NCBI GenBank assembly: GCA_910576325.1
Contig: CAJTIM010000002.1
Span: forward strand, 188,501-252,500
Direction of reading: 5' to 3'
DNA length: 64,000 bases
Source: Clostridia bacterium
GTDB lineage: Bacteria > Bacillota > Clostridia > Lachnospirales > Lachnospiraceae
Below the pieces are notes generated by a model. The model had not been told where the DNA came from. It made no database searches and saw nothing but the letters and a program-made list of their open reading frames with translations. Positions within the stretch are counted from its first letter, which is position 1. Every line of letters begins with the position of its first letter. This document shows positions 1 to 8,700 of this stretch, in pieces. Made by a program: the position numbers and the translations under genes.

Positions 1-55
1 CAACGGCCTGTCGGATGATTCCATCCGGGAAAGGGTAAGGGAGATGTATGTATAG
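1..55 (+). CDS. V-type ATP synthase subunit C, C-terminal end (partial)
   Basis: The window opens inside a reading frame that ends at the TAG at 53-55. The last 17 residues include NGLSDDSIRERVREMYV. A charged helix of this kind is typical of the C-terminus of the V/A-type ATPase C (d-like) subunit, which caps the membrane rotor and connects it to the central stalk. The frame runs 8 bases into the start of the F subunit gene, as expected for a translationally coupled operon. The call rests mainly on gene order (C-F-A-B-D is standard in Clostridia) because so little of the protein is present. Confidence 0.72.
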   Translation, partial: NGLSDDSIRERVREMYV

Positions 56-368
56 GATTGCAGTTCTGGGAGATTATGACAGCATATACGGCTTTGCGAC
101 ACTGGGACTTGATACATTTCCTGTGACAGAACCCGTGGAGGCCACAAAAAAGCTGCACCAACTGGCCGGCGGCGAGTATGCCGTGATCTACGTTACGGAA
201 AGTCTGGCAGCCCAGATTGAGCACGAGATTGGAAAGCTCAGGGAGCAGGTGCTTCCGGCTGTGATTTTGATTCCCGGCGTGTCCGGCAATACGGGCAAGG
301 GAATCGAGAGCGTCCGCAAATCCGTGGAGCAGGCCGTTGGATCGGATATTTTATTCAGTAATAATTAA
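48..368 (+). CDS. V-type ATP synthase subunit F
   Basis: This 106-residue protein has the usual length for subunit F, a central-stalk subunit that binds the DF rotor shaft. It begins MYRIAVLGDYDSIYGFATLG, the family's hallmark N-terminal strand-loop (IAVxGDxDxxxGFxxxG). A Rossmann-like alpha/beta fold follows, with a segment reading VIYVTESLA and a Pro/Gly-rich stretch near LIPGVSGNTGKG. It overlaps the C subunit end and is followed 24 bases later by subunit A. It acts in the cytoplasmic V1-like sector. The enzyme may couple ATP to Na+ or H+ transport; the ion-selecting K subunit is outside the window. Confidence 0.93.
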   Translation: MYRIAVLGDYDSIYGFATLGLDTFPVTEPVEATKKLHQLAGGEYAVIYVTESLAAQIEHEIGKLREQVLPAVILIPGVSGNTGKGIESVRKSVEQAVGSDILFSNN

Positions 369-392
369 ACAGAAAGTGGGTGATTCGTCCAA

Positions 393-2159
393 ATGAGTAT
401 AGGAACAATAAAGAAAGTAGCAGGACCGCTGGTCATTGCAAGCGGAATGCGCGATGCGAACATGTTCGACGTGGTTCGTGTCAGCAATCAGCGTTTGATC
501 GGCGAAATCATAGAGATGCACGGGGACGAGGCGTCCGTTCAGGTATATGAGGAAACCTCCGGACTTGGACCCGGCGAACCCGTTGAATCCATGAATGTAC
601 CCATGTCCGTAGAATTGGGACCGGGACTTATCAGCAGTATTTACGATGGTATTCAGCGTCCGCTGGATGACATTATGAAGCTGTCTGGCAATAACTTGAA
701 GCGCGGTGTGGAGGTTCCCTCCCTGAAGCGCGATCTGAAATGGAATTTCGTACCCGTTGCCAAGGTGGGCGACGAGGTAGAGCCGGGCGATGTACTGGGT
801 ACCGTACAGGAGACGGCTTCCGTAGTACAGAAGATTATGGTGCCTGTGGGAACTGCAGGCACGGTAAAAGAGATCAAAGCAGGCGAATTTACGGTAGAAG
901 AGGTAGTAGCTGTTGTTGCTACGGCAGACGGCGACAAAGAGCTGACCATGATGCAGCGCTGGCCTGTTCGTAAGGGCCGTCCTTACCTGGAAAAGCTGCC
1001 GCCGGAGATGCCTCTGATTACCGGTCAGCGTGTTGTAGACGGACTCTTCCCCATTGCCAAGGGCGGTGTGGCAGCCGTACCCGGACCCTTCGGTTCCGGT
1101 AAGACGGTTATCCAGCATCAGCTTGCAAAGTGGGCGGAGGCAGATATCGTAGTTTACATCGGCTGCGGTGAGCGTGGAAATGAGATGACGGACGTTTTGA
1201 ACGAGTTCCCGGAACTTAAGGACCCGAAGACCGGCCGTTCTCTGATGGAGCGTACCGTACTGATTGCCAATACCTCCGACATGCCCGTTGCGGCTCGTGA
1301 GGCATCTATTTATACAGGTATCACCATTGCGGAGTATTTCCGTGATATGGGCTACTCCGTAGCATTGATGGCAGACTCCACCTCCCGTTGGGCCGAGGCT
1401 CTCCGTGAGATGTCAGGACGTCTGGAGGAGATGCCCGGTGAGGAGGGATACCCGGCATACTTAGGTTCTCGTTTGGCACAGTTCTATGAGCGTGCAGGAC
1501 GTGTGGTTTCTCTTGGAAAGGATGAGCGCATCGGAGCGCTGTCCGTAATCGGAGCCGTTTCACCGCCTGGCGGAGATATTTCCGAGCCGGTATCCCAGGC
1601 AACCTTACGTATCGTAAAGGTATACTGGGGATTGGATTCCGCTCTGGCCTACAAGCGTCACTTCCCGGCTATCAACTGGCTGACCAGCTATTCCCTGTAT
1701 GTGGATGATATGGCTGACTGGTTCAACAAGAATGTGGCCGAGGACTGGATGGAGCTGCGTCAGAGCCTGATGTCACTTCTCCAGGAAGAGGCGGAGTTAA
1801 ATGAAATCGTGCAGATGGTAGGTATGGATGCACTTTCCGCACCGGACCGTCTGAAGATGGAAGCAGCCCGGTCTATCCGTGAGGACTTCCTGCATCAGAA
1901 TTCCTTCCATGAGGTAGATACTTACACATCTCTTGAGAAGCAGTATTTAATGATGAAGCTGGTGCTTAAGTTCTATGAGGAAGGCGTTGAGGCGCTGAAT
2001 AAGGGCGCTGATGTGAACGGACTTATTAAGATGGAGGTTCGCGAGCGTATCGGACGTTTCAAATATACCCTGAATGACGACATTCAGAAGGAATATGATG
2101 CAATCACCAAGGAGCTTGCGGCAGAGATTGCCAATTTACTCGGGAAGGAGGACTTCTAA
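393..2159 (+). CDS. V-type ATP synthase catalytic subunit A
   Basis: This 588-residue protein is the catalytic A subunit of the V/A-type ATPase. It has an N-terminal beta barrel, then the A-subunit-specific bulge region (about residues 110-190), then the nucleotide-binding domain. The Walker A motif GPFGSGKTV is at residues 231-239 with Lys237. The sequence [14 protein letters not shown] and the catalytic segment [12 protein letters not shown] follow, and the C-terminal domain is helical. The full set of motifs suggests an active subunit. The gene abuts the B subunit directly, its stop codon at 2157-2159 lying immediately before the B start. An AGAAAGTGGGTG-like ribosome site precedes the ATG. 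Confidence 0.97.
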   Translation: MSIGTIKKVAGPLVIASGMRDANMFDVVRVSNQRLIGEIIEMHGDEASVQVYEETSGLGPGEPVESMNVPMSVELGPGLISSIYDGIQRPLDDIMKLSGNNLKRGVEVPSLKRDLKWNFVPVAKVGDEVEPGDVLGTVQETASVVQKIMVPVGTAGTVKEIKAGEFTVEEVVAVVATADGDKELTMMQRWPVRKGRPYLEKLPPEMPLITGQRVVDGLFPIAKGGVAAVPGPFGSGKTVIQHQLAKWAEADIVVYIGCGERGNEMTDVLNEFPELKDPKTGRSLMERTVLIANTSDMPVAAREASIYTGITIAEYFRDMGYSVALMADSTSRWAEALREMSGRLEEMPGEEGYPAYLGSRLAQFYERAGRVVSLGKDERIGALSVIGAVSPPGGDISEPVSQATLRIVKVYWGLDSALAYKRHFPAINWLTSYSLYVDDMADWFNKNVAEDWMELRQSLMSLLQEEAELNEIVQMVGMDALSAPDRLKMEAARSIREDFLHQNSFHEVDTYTSLEKQYLMMKLVLKFYEEGVEALNKGADVNGLIKMEVRERIGRFKYTLNDDIQKEYDAITKELAAEIANLLGKEDF

Positions 2160-3533
2160 ATGCCAAAGGAATATAGAACAATACAAGAAGTTGCCGGCCC
2201 GTTGATGCTGGTCCAGGGTGTTGAAAATGTAACCTATGATGAGATCGGTGAAATTGAGCTGGCGAACGGGGAAACCCGTCGGTGCAAGGTTCTGGAGATT
2301 GACGGAACAAACGCACTGGTACAGCTTTACGAGAGTGCAACCGGTATCAATCTGTCCAACAGTAAGGTGCGCTTCCTGGGAAGAACCCTGGAGCTTGGCG
2401 TGTCTGCGGATATGCTTGGCCGCGTGTTTGACGGTATGGGACGCCCCATTGACAAGGGACCCGAGATTTTGCCGGACGAGCGCCGTGACATCAATGGCCT
2501 GCCCATGAATCCGGCAGCCCGTGACTACCCCAACGAGTTTATCCAGACCGGTATTTCCGCTATTGACGGACTGAATACTCTGGTACGTGGACAGAAGCTG
2601 CCCATTTTCTCCGCTTCCGGTCTGCCCCATGCACAGCTTGGAGCGCAGATTGCAAGACAGGCAAAGGTTCGGGGCAAGGATGAGTCTTTCGCCGTAGTAT
2701 TTGCCGCTATGGGTATTACCTTCGAGGAGTCCAACTTCTTTATCAACAGCTTTAAGGAGACGGGCGCCATTGACCGTACCGTTCTCTTCGTCAACCTGGC
2801 AAATGACCCGGCCGTTGAGCGTATTGCTACACCGCGTATGGCTCTGACGGCAGCGGAATACCTTGCATTTGAACAGGGTATGCACGTACTGGTTATTCTG
2901 ACCGATATTACCAACTATGCGGACGCTCTCCGTGAGGTATCCGCAGCCCGTAAGGAAGTTCCGGGCCGCCGCGGTTATCCGGGATATCTGTATACCGACC
3001 TGGCTACGCTGTATGAGCGTGCCGGACGTCAGAAGGGCAAGGACGGAAGTATCACCATGATTCCTATCTTAACCATGCCCGAGGGCGATAAGACTCACCC
3101 GATTCCCGACTTGACCGGTTACATCACCGAGGGTCAGGTGATCTTAAGCCGTGAGCTTTACAGTAAGGGTGTAACGCCTCCTATCGACGTACTGCCGTCT
3201 CTGTCCCGTCTGAAGGATAAGGGTATCGGCGACGGAAAGACACGTGCCGACCACTCCAATACCATGAACCAGCTGTTTGCCGCTTACTCCCGCGGTAAGG
3301 AGGCAAAGGAGCTGATGGTAATCTTGGGAGAGGCCGCTCTTTCCGATATTGACCTGATTTATGCGAAGTTTGCGGATGCATTTGAGAAGGAATATGTATC
3401 TCAGGGCTATCTGGCAAACCGTGATATTGAGGAAACTCTGAACATTGGATGGAAGCTTCTTTCCATTCTGCCGAGGTCCGAGCTGAAACGTATCGACGAT
3501 AAGTATCTGGATGAATACTACGGAAAGTTCTAG
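2160..3533 (+). CDS. V-type ATP synthase regulatory subunit B
   Basis: This 457-residue protein is the non-catalytic, nucleotide-binding B subunit that alternates with A in the A3B3 hexamer. It starts [18 protein letters not shown], and its P-loop region is replaced by [18 protein letters not shown], the usual B-subunit form without a Walker lysine. The conserved [23 protein letters not shown] block follows in the middle, and the C-terminus ends LDEYYGKF as in other clostridial B subunits. There is zero spacing from subunit A, with its ribosome site (GGGAAGGAGG-like) inside the A gene end. Subunit D follows 13 bases downstream. Confidence 0.97.
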   Translation: MPKEYRTIQEVAGPLMLVQGVENVTYDEIGEIELANGETRRCKVLEIDGTNALVQLYESATGINLSNSKVRFLGRTLELGVSADMLGRVFDGMGRPIDKGPEILPDERRDINGLPMNPAARDYPNEFIQTGISAIDGLNTLVRGQKLPIFSASGLPHAQLGAQIARQAKVRGKDESFAVVFAAMGITFEESNFFINSFKETGAIDRTVLFVNLANDPAVERIATPRMALTAAEYLAFEQGMHVLVILTDITNYADALREVSAARKEVPGRRGYPGYLYTDLATLYERAGRQKGKDGSITMIPILTMPEGDKTHPIPDLTGYITEGQVILSRELYSKGVTPPIDVLPSLSRLKDKGIGDGKTRADHSNTMNQLFAAYSRGKEAKELMVILGEAALSDIDLIYAKFADAFEKEYVSQGYLANRDIEETLNIGWKLLSILPRSELKRIDDKYLDEYYGKF

Positions 3534-3546
3534 GGAGGTGATTTGA

Positions 3547-4224
3547 TTGGCATCTACCCAGGTAACTCCAACCCGAATGGAGCTGACCAAGCAGAAGAAA
3601 AAGCTGGTTACGGCTACCCGGGGGCACAAGCTTCTGAAGGATAAGCGAGACGAGCTGATGCGTCAGTTCCTTGAGATGGTCCGTGAAAACATGGCTCTTC
3701 GTGAGAAAGTGGAGGCAGGCATCAAATCTGCCAACAAGAATTTTGTCATTGCCAAGGCAGGAATGTCGGAGGAAATTCTGCGTGTTGCGCTGATGGCGCC
3801 CAAGCAGGAGGTATATCTGGAAACCTCTACCAAGAATGTAATGAGCGTGGATATTCCGGTGTTTGAGTACAAGACCCGGACTGCGGATACGAATGATATT
3901 TATTCTTACGGCTTTGCGTTTACATCCAGCGATCTGGATGACGCGGTAAAGTCTCTGGCGGATATTCTGCCGGATATGCTGCTGCTGGCGGAACGTGAGA
4001 AGGCTTGCCAGTTGATGGCCAGCGAGATTGAGAAAACCCGCCGCCGTGTAAACGCGCTGGAGCACGTGATCATTCCTCAGGCCCAGAGCAACATCAAGTA
4101 TATTACCATGAAATTGGATGAAAATGAGAGAAGTACGCAGATTCGTCTGATGAAGGTAAAGGATATGATGTTGGAGGAGAAGCATCATTACAAGGAGAAA
4201 CAACAGCAGAGGGCGCAGGCTTAA
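3547..4224 (+). CDS. V-type ATP synthase subunit D
   Basis: This 225-residue protein is the D (gamma-like) rotor-shaft subunit. It is almost entirely alpha-helical, with two long antiparallel coiled coils. The signature TPTRMELTKQKKKL at the N-terminus and KLLKDKRDELMRQF nearby are classic for the family. The start is a TTG at 3547-3549, chosen because GGGAGGTG at 3533-3540 sits six bases upstream and the protein then starts at the conserved ASTQVTPTR. It is the last gene of the operon, followed directly by an intrinsic terminator. Confidence 0.95.
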   Translation: MASTQVTPTRMELTKQKKKLVTATRGHKLLKDKRDELMRQFLEMVRENMALREKVEAGIKSANKNFVIAKAGMSEEILRVALMAPKQEVYLETSTKNVMSVDIPVFEYKTRTADTNDIYSYGFAFTSSDLDDAVKSLADILPDMLLLAEREKACQLMASEIEKTRRRVNALEHVIIPQAQSNIKYITMKLDENERSTQIRLMKVKDMMLEEKHHYKEKQQQRAQA

Positions 4225-4235
4225 ATGAATTTATG

Positions 4236-4280
4236 CAGGGTAAAGTTGACTTTTGGTTGACTTTGCCCTGTTTTATTTTT
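4236..4280 (+). terminator. Rho-independent terminator of the V-ATPase operon
   Basis: The arm CAGGGTAAAGT at 4236-4246 pairs with ACTTTGCCCTG at 4260-4270 (one G-T wobble). A T-rich tail (TTTTATTTTT) follows. It lies 12 bases after the subunit D stop. Confidence 0.85.
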
Positions 4281-4298
4281 GTCAACTTTTAGAAATGA

Positions 4299-4327
4299 TT
4301 GCAAAACATATATATTTGTTGTAAACT
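4299..4327 (+). promoter_or_regulatory. Candidate sigma-A promoter for the SPFH/TM2 genes
   Basis: TTGCAA at 4299-4304 and TAAACT at 4322-4327 are separated by 17 bases. They sit between the V-ATPase terminator and the TTG start at 4407. The -10 match is moderate. Confidence 0.5.
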
Positions 4328-4406
4328 AAAATAAGATGTAAAGAAAAGATCTTCAAAACAGATATGAAGTACAAAGACAGCCGTATAAGAAAGAGGGGAA
4401 AAGGCA

Positions 4407-5456
4407 TTGGCTATTATAAATGTAGTAAGATTTGACGGATTAAAAAGCCGTGACTGGCTGACATACAAGCATCCAAGCGAAAAGCTGGTATTGGGCACGC
4501 AGCTGATTGTGCAGGAGGGGCAGGCCGCCATTTTTGTAAAGGGCGGAGCCGTGGCGGATGTATTTTATCCCGGTACATATACGCTGTCCACAGCCAATCT
4601 GCCGATATTAAATTCCATTGTAAATCTGCCCTTCGGAGGAGAAACGCCCTTCAGCGCGGAAGTTTATTTTATAAACACAATTTTAAAACTGGACATTAAC
4701 TGGGGAACCACCGATCCCATACAGCTGATCGACCCCAAGTATTATGTAAAACTGAGAGTTCGCGCCTTCGGCCAGATGGGACTTCGCGTTACGGATGTGT
4801 CCACACTGTTTAAAGAACTGATTGGCGGTATGCAGAAGGATGAGCTTGTAAAGTTTGATAAGATCAAAGAATACTACCGAGGCATCCTGGCAATCAAGGC
4901 AAAGTCTGTCATAGCAGATGCCATTATAACGAATAAAATATCGGCTCTGGAGATTGCCGCCCGGCTGGAGGGCCTGTCAGATAAGGTAAAAGAAAAGATC
5001 ACGCCGGAATTTGAGAAATACGGCTTCAAGGTTGTGAATTTCTTTATAGAATCCATTAATTTTCCGGATGAGGACTTTGAGAAAATCAATGAGATCCTTG
5101 AGGATAAGGCCGCCTTTGAGATTATGGGAGACGGGCGCTATACAACAAAGCGTTCCTTCGATGTCTATGAAGGCGCGGCCAATAACAAGAGCGGCATAGC
5201 GGGAGCATTTGTAGCAGGCGGCATGGGCCTGGGGGCGGCTATGGGGGTAGGCGCATCCATGAGCCAGACCGTAGGCAATCCCCTGCACAAGGAAGACACA
5301 AAGGAATGTGTTTCGTGCAAGGCGCGTATTCCCGTGAATGCAAAATTCTGTCCCGAATGCGGGTTTAATAACAGTGAGATGGTTTGCGAATGTGGAAGCA
5401 AACTGACTCCGGGCATGAAGTTCTGTCCCGAATGCGGAAAGAAAGTAGAGCGCTGA
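4407..5456 (+). CDS. SPFH-domain protein with C-terminal double zinc ribbon
   Basis: This 349-residue protein starts with TTG at 4407, preceded by GAGGGGAAAAGG. The N-terminal two thirds (about residues 15-250) resembles the SPFH/band-7-like 'virion core protein' family (YdjI-like), with segments such as KLVLGTQLIVQEGQAAIFVKGG and a coiled region at 200-235. A Gly/Ala-rich linker (about 255-285) follows. The tail carries two zinc ribbons, CVSCKARIPVNAKFCPECG and CECGSKLTPGMKFCPECG, with CxxC pairs. Known relatives are implicated in membrane-domain organisation; the exact role here is not known. The neighbouring TM2 protein also carries a zinc ribbon, suggesting a shared membrane-associated function. 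Confidence 0.82.
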   Translation: MAIINVVRFDGLKSRDWLTYKHPSEKLVLGTQLIVQEGQAAIFVKGGAVADVFYPGTYTLSTANLPILNSIVNLPFGGETPFSAEVYFINTILKLDINWGTTDPIQLIDPKYYVKLRVRAFGQMGLRVTDVSTLFKELIGGMQKDELVKFDKIKEYYRGILAIKAKSVIADAIITNKISALEIAARLEGLSDKVKEKITPEFEKYGFKVVNFFIESINFPDEDFEKINEILEDKAAFEIMGDGRYTTKRSFDVYEGAANNKSGIAGAFVAGGMGLGAAMGVGASMSQTVGNPLHKEDTKECVSCKARIPVNAKFCPECGFNNSEMVCECGSKLTPGMKFCPECGKKVER

Positions 5457-5518
5457 GAAAAGAAGCCCGTATATTGATGGGCAAACGATAAATGATAATT
5501 GTTTAGGAGGAAGATGTT

Positions 5519-5968
5519 ATGGCAGGATATGTATGTCCACAGTGTGGAGCACCGATTGATCCCACAGCAACCGAATGTGAATATTGCGGAGAAAAGCTGA
5601 GTGTCCGGCAGGCAGCGCAGCAGCTGCAGTCCCAGCAGCCGCAGCCGATATATGTTCAGCAGCCGCAGACAGTATACGTTCAGCAGCAACAGCCTGTGAA
5701 TTACCAGGGAATGCAGCCGCCGGTTTATGCATCCGAAGCGAATGCCGGATGGCCGGTAAAGAGTAAGGTGACAGCCGGAGTGCTTGCGCTTCTGTTAGGA
5801 GGATTCGGCGTACATAAGTTTTATCTGGGGAAGATTGGTATGGGGATTCTGTACCTGGTTTTTTGCTGGACCTATATACCGGCACTCGTATCCTTTGTTG
5901 AAGGCATAATTTACTTGTGTTCAAGCGACGAGAACTTTTCCCGTAAAAACCATGTAAGAGTCGGGTGA
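5519..5968 (+). CDS. Zinc-ribbon TM2-domain membrane protein
   Basis: This 149-residue protein starts with a zinc ribbon (CPQCGAPIDPTATECEYCGEKL, residues 5-26 with two CxxC pairs). A low-complexity Gln/Pro/Val/Tyr linker (about residues 32-72, repeating IYVQQPQ-like units) follows. The C-terminal TM2 domain has the signature LLGGFGVHKFYLGK plus two hydrophobic helices. TM2 proteins are small integral membrane proteins of uncertain function. The ATG at 5519 has a good AGGAGGAAG ribosome site. It lies 62 bases after the SPFH gene and is probably cotranscribed. Confidence 0.88.
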   Translation: MAGYVCPQCGAPIDPTATECEYCGEKLSVRQAAQQLQSQQPQPIYVQQPQTVYVQQQQPVNYQGMQPPVYASEANAGWPVKSKVTAGVLALLLGGFGVHKFYLGKIGMGILYLVFCWTYIPALVSFVEGIIYLCSSDENFSRKNHVRVG

Positions 5969-5972
5969 TAAT

Positions 5973-6095
5973 TTGAAAAAAGTGATCAAATTTTTGTACT
6001 GGGCGGCAATGTCGCTGCTGTTTCTTGCGCTCTGGTTTCGGGACAGACACATAAGCACATTGAACAGGTATGATATAACAGATAAGCGGAAATGA
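5973..6095 (+). CDS. Putative 40-residue single-pass membrane protein
   Basis: A short frame opens with TTG at 5973, four bases after the TM2 gene stop. It encodes a 40-residue peptide: a basic start (MKKVIKF), a hydrophobic helix (LYWAAMSLLFLALWF) and a charged tail ending in TDKRK. Several genes in this window use TTG starts, and the tight coupling to the TM2 gene supports translation, but the ribosome site (GGGTGATAA) is poor. I do not recognise a family. It could be a chance frame. Confidence 0.4.
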   Translation: MKKVIKFLYWAAMSLLFLALWFRDRHISTLNRYDITDKRK

Positions 6096-6197
6096 ACTGT
6101 TTTTTGTATACTTTTTTACGCTTAAGAAGGTGTAAATGTTTGTTTTAATAAGATTTGCCGCCTGAATTTAGAATTAATTTAGAATGTAAAAAAATTC

Positions 6198-6226
6198 TTG
6201 ACAAATCTTTCCACAAATGCTATTTT
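6198..6226 (+). promoter_or_regulatory. Sigma-A promoter of the glucose PTS gene
   Basis: A perfect -35 TTGACA at 6198-6203 and TATTTT at 6221-6226 are spaced by 17 bases. The predicted start near 6233 places the antiterminator-binding site and terminator hairpin at the very beginning of the transcript. The stretch 6096-6197 upstream is AT-rich with no other signal seen. Confidence 0.8.
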
Positions 6227-6241
6227 AATTCCAGTGATATA

Positions 6242-6270
6242 GTATGTAACTGTTAGGCAGGCATTAACTA
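6242..6270 (+). promoter_or_regulatory. RAT site (LicT/GlcT-type antiterminator RNA target)
   Basis: The leader contains TGTAACTGTTAGGCAGGCA, which resembles the ribonucleic antiterminator consensus of the BglG/LicT/GlcT family (TGTTACTG...CAGGCA). Its 3' end overlaps the first arm of the terminator at 6261-6313, the geometry required for mutually exclusive antiterminator and terminator structures. The presumed binding protein is the CAT-RBD/PRD regulator encoded at 8701-9531. Confidence 0.75.
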
Positions 6271-6313
6271 TGCATGAATATTTTGGATGTTTATGCACGT
6301 TAATGCTTTTTTT
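6261..6313 (+). terminator. Leader terminator controlled by the RAT site
   Basis: GCATTAAC (6261-6268) plus TGCAT (6271-6275) pair with ATGCA (6293-6297) and GTTAATGC (6299-6306), followed by seven T's. It lies 140 bases before the PTS gene, so transcription would stop here unless the antiterminator binds. Nothing else was recognised between 6314 and 6453. Confidence 0.82.
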
Positions 6314-6453
6314 GCGTAAAAAATGGGGAAAAGTGGGCATAGTAAGGAAGCAAGATGTGGATAAATCGTCCGGAACTAAAATCAGTAATATTCCTTACAA
6401 TCTGCAAACATTGGAAGGAATGTTGCGCAACGAATAAGTAGGAGGGTTTCAGT

Positions 6454-8607
6454 ATGAAAGACAAGATTTTTGGAGTACTGCAGCGAGTGGGACGTTCCTT
6501 TATGCTTCCAATCGCAATCCTGCCGGTGGCAGGTCTGCTGCTTGGTGTAGGAGGTTCCTTCACCAACGAAACAATGCTCGAGGCTTACGGACTCATGGGG
6601 ATTATGGGTCCCGGAACCTTTTTAAACGCAATTCTTAAGGTAATGAGTGCAGCCGGCGATATCGTATTCGCCAATCTTCCCATTATCTTTGCTATGGGCG
6701 TCGCTATCGGTATGGCAAAGAAGGAAAAGGAAGTGGCGGCTTTGGCAGCGGCGATTGCATTTTTCATTATGCACGCATCTATCGGAGCCATGATCGGAAA
6801 CCACGGGGGAGCGGAGGCCATGCTGGAAGGCGCTACCGCCTCCGTTGTGGGAATCACCTCTTTGCAGATGGGCGTGTTCGGCGGTATCATCGTAGGACTG
6901 GGCGTTGCGGCCCTTCACAATCGTTTCTACAAGATTGAACTGCCTCAGGTATTGTCCTTCTTCGGCGGCACCCGGTTTGTACCCATTGTCAGCGGCCTTA
7001 CTTATACCATTGTAGGTATTCTGATGTTTTATATCTGGCCGGTGATTCAGCAGGGCATCTATGCGGTAGGCGGCGTGGTGCTGGAATCCGGCTATGCCGG
7101 AACCTGGGTGTATGGTCTGATGGAGCGCGCGCTGATTCCCTTTGGCCTTCATCACGTATTTTATCTCCCCTTCTGGCAGACAGCCCTTGGCGGAACGATG
7201 GAGGTTGCCGGCCGGATGGTAGAGGGCGCCCAGAATATCTTCTTCGCGCAGCTTGCAGATCCGACAGTCGAGCATTTTGCCGTATCCGCAACACGGTTTA
7301 TGGCCGGCAAATTCCCGCTGATGATCTTCGGCCTTCCGGGAGCGGCCCTTGCCATGTACAAGGTAGCGAAGCCGGAGAAAAAAGAAGCCGTCGCCGGTCT
7401 TCTGTTATCCGCGGCTCTGACCTCTATGCTGACCGGTATTACGGAGCCTTTGGAGTTTACTTTCCTCTTTGTAGCGCCGCTTTTGTATGCCATCCACTGT
7501 ATATTTGCAGGATTGGCTTATATGCTGATGCATGTGTTCGGCGTAGGCGTGGGAATGACCTTCTCCGGCGGTCTTATTGATATGTTCCTGTTTGGTATTC
7601 TTCAGGGAAATGCAAAGACAAGCTGGGTATGGATTGTGGTGGTAGGTGCGGCTTACTTTGTTGTTTACTATTTGCTGTTTTCCTTCCTGATCCGCAAAAT
7701 GGATCTGAAGACTCCCGGCCGTGACGACAATGAGGAAGTGAAGCTTTACCGAAGAAGTGATGTGGACGCCAGGAAAAAAGGCACACAGGGAGCGCAGGAG
7801 GGCGGCGCTTCCGAGGAGGACGCTCTGTCAGAGGCTATCTGCCGGGGACTTGGCGGTAAGAAGAATATTTCCGATGTGGACTGCTGCGCTACAAGACTGC
7901 GCTGCACGGTTCACAAGTCCGACCTGGTGGACGATGCGCTGCTGAAGTCCACAGGCGCTTCCGGTGTGGTTCACAAAGGAAACGGCGTACAGGTAATCTA
8001 CGGCCCCCGTGTAACGGTGATTAAGTCCAACCTGGAAGACTATCTGGAATACGCGCCGGATGAAGAGTATTCCCCGGCGCAGGCAAAGAAAACTGAGGCA
8101 GAGCCGGAGCAGGAGGCGGAAAAAGCAGCGGGCAGGGTTGTGGAGAGCGTTACCATTTACAGCCCGGTTACAGGTACGGCGGCCGATATATCCGAGACGC
8201 CGGATGAAGCATTTGCCGGCCGGATGATGGGCGACGGAGCTATGGTCATTCCCGAAGAGCCTGTTGTATGCGCGCCGGATGACGGAGAGGTTTGTTTTGT
8301 ATTTGAGACAAAGCACGCCGTCGGCTTCCAAACCGCGTCAGGAATTGCCATGCTTCTTCATATGGGAATTGACACGGTAAATTTAAACGGAGAGGGCTTT
8401 GAGGTTCTGGTGAAGGATGGAGATCAGGTGAAAAAGGGCGACGTGCTGATGAAGCTTGATCTGGAATATTTAAAGAGCCATGCGCCGTCCCTGGCGTCTC
8501 CGGTGCTTTGCACGGAGCTTGGGGAGAACCAGAAGATTCGATTGCTCTCAACGGGAGCGGTAAAGGCCGGGGAAGCCCTGTATGCCGTAGATACCTATGA
8601 GGGATAA
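6454..8607 (+). CDS. PTS sugar transporter subunit IICBA, glucose family
   Basis: This 717-residue fused phosphotransferase permease has domain order IIC-IIB-IIA. IIC (about 1-420) begins MKDKIFGVLQRVGRSFMLPI and has many membrane helices, including the conserved GITEPLEF loop. IIB (about 445-530) carries the phosphorylated cysteine in CCATRLRC (Cys478). IIA (about 565-717) has the two active-site histidines His621 (TKHAVGF) and His636 (LLHMGID). It imports and phosphorylates a hexose at the membrane; glucose or N-acetylglucosamine is most likely from the family, but the sugar cannot be fixed from sequence alone. The gene has its own promoter, RAT and terminator leader, and is followed by its probable antiterminator. 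Confidence 0.93.
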   Translation: MKDKIFGVLQRVGRSFMLPIAILPVAGLLLGVGGSFTNETMLEAYGLMGIMGPGTFLNAILKVMSAAGDIVFANLPIIFAMGVAIGMAKKEKEVAALAAAIAFFIMHASIGAMIGNHGGAEAMLEGATASVVGITSLQMGVFGGIIVGLGVAALHNRFYKIELPQVLSFFGGTRFVPIVSGLTYTIVGILMFYIWPVIQQGIYAVGGVVLESGYAGTWVYGLMERALIPFGLHHVFYLPFWQTALGGTMEVAGRMVEGAQNIFFAQLADPTVEHFAVSATRFMAGKFPLMIFGLPGAALAMYKVAKPEKKEAVAGLLLSAALTSMLTGITEPLEFTFLFVAPLLYAIHCIFAGLAYMLMHVFGVGVGMTFSGGLIDMFLFGILQGNAKTSWVWIVVVGAAYFVVYYLLFSFLIRKMDLKTPGRDDNEEVKLYRRSDVDARKKGTQGAQEGGASEEDALSEAICRGLGGKKNISDVDCCATRLRCTVHKSDLVDDALLKSTGASGVVHKGNGVQVIYGPRVTVIKSNLEDYLEYAPDEEYSPAQAKKTEAEPEQEAEKAAGRVVESVTIYSPVTGTAADISETPDEAFAGRMMGDGAMVIPEEPVVCAPDDGEVCFVFETKHAVGFQTASGIAMLLHMGIDTVNLNGEGFEVLVKDGDQVKKGDVLMKLDLEYLKSHAPSLASPVLCTELGENQKIRLLSTGAVKAGEALYAVDTYEG

Positions 8608-8700
8608 AAAATATTTTTTATAAATGATACAAGGAATGATTTTCTGTTCGGCGTATCAGACAGAAAGCCTGGCGTATGATAAAAATGGGGGACAAAGAAG

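Noticed and set aside
351..1118. Long open frame on the minus strand inside the V-ATPase A gene (255 codons)
   Set aside because: It is a shadow of a strongly conserved gene on the plus strand. Its residue composition is unnatural (Tyr, Asn, Gln, His excess) and it has no ribosome site.
6162..6184. Duplicated AATTTAGAAT near the PTS promoter
   Set aside because: It is AT-rich and short, with no known binding protein; likely chance.
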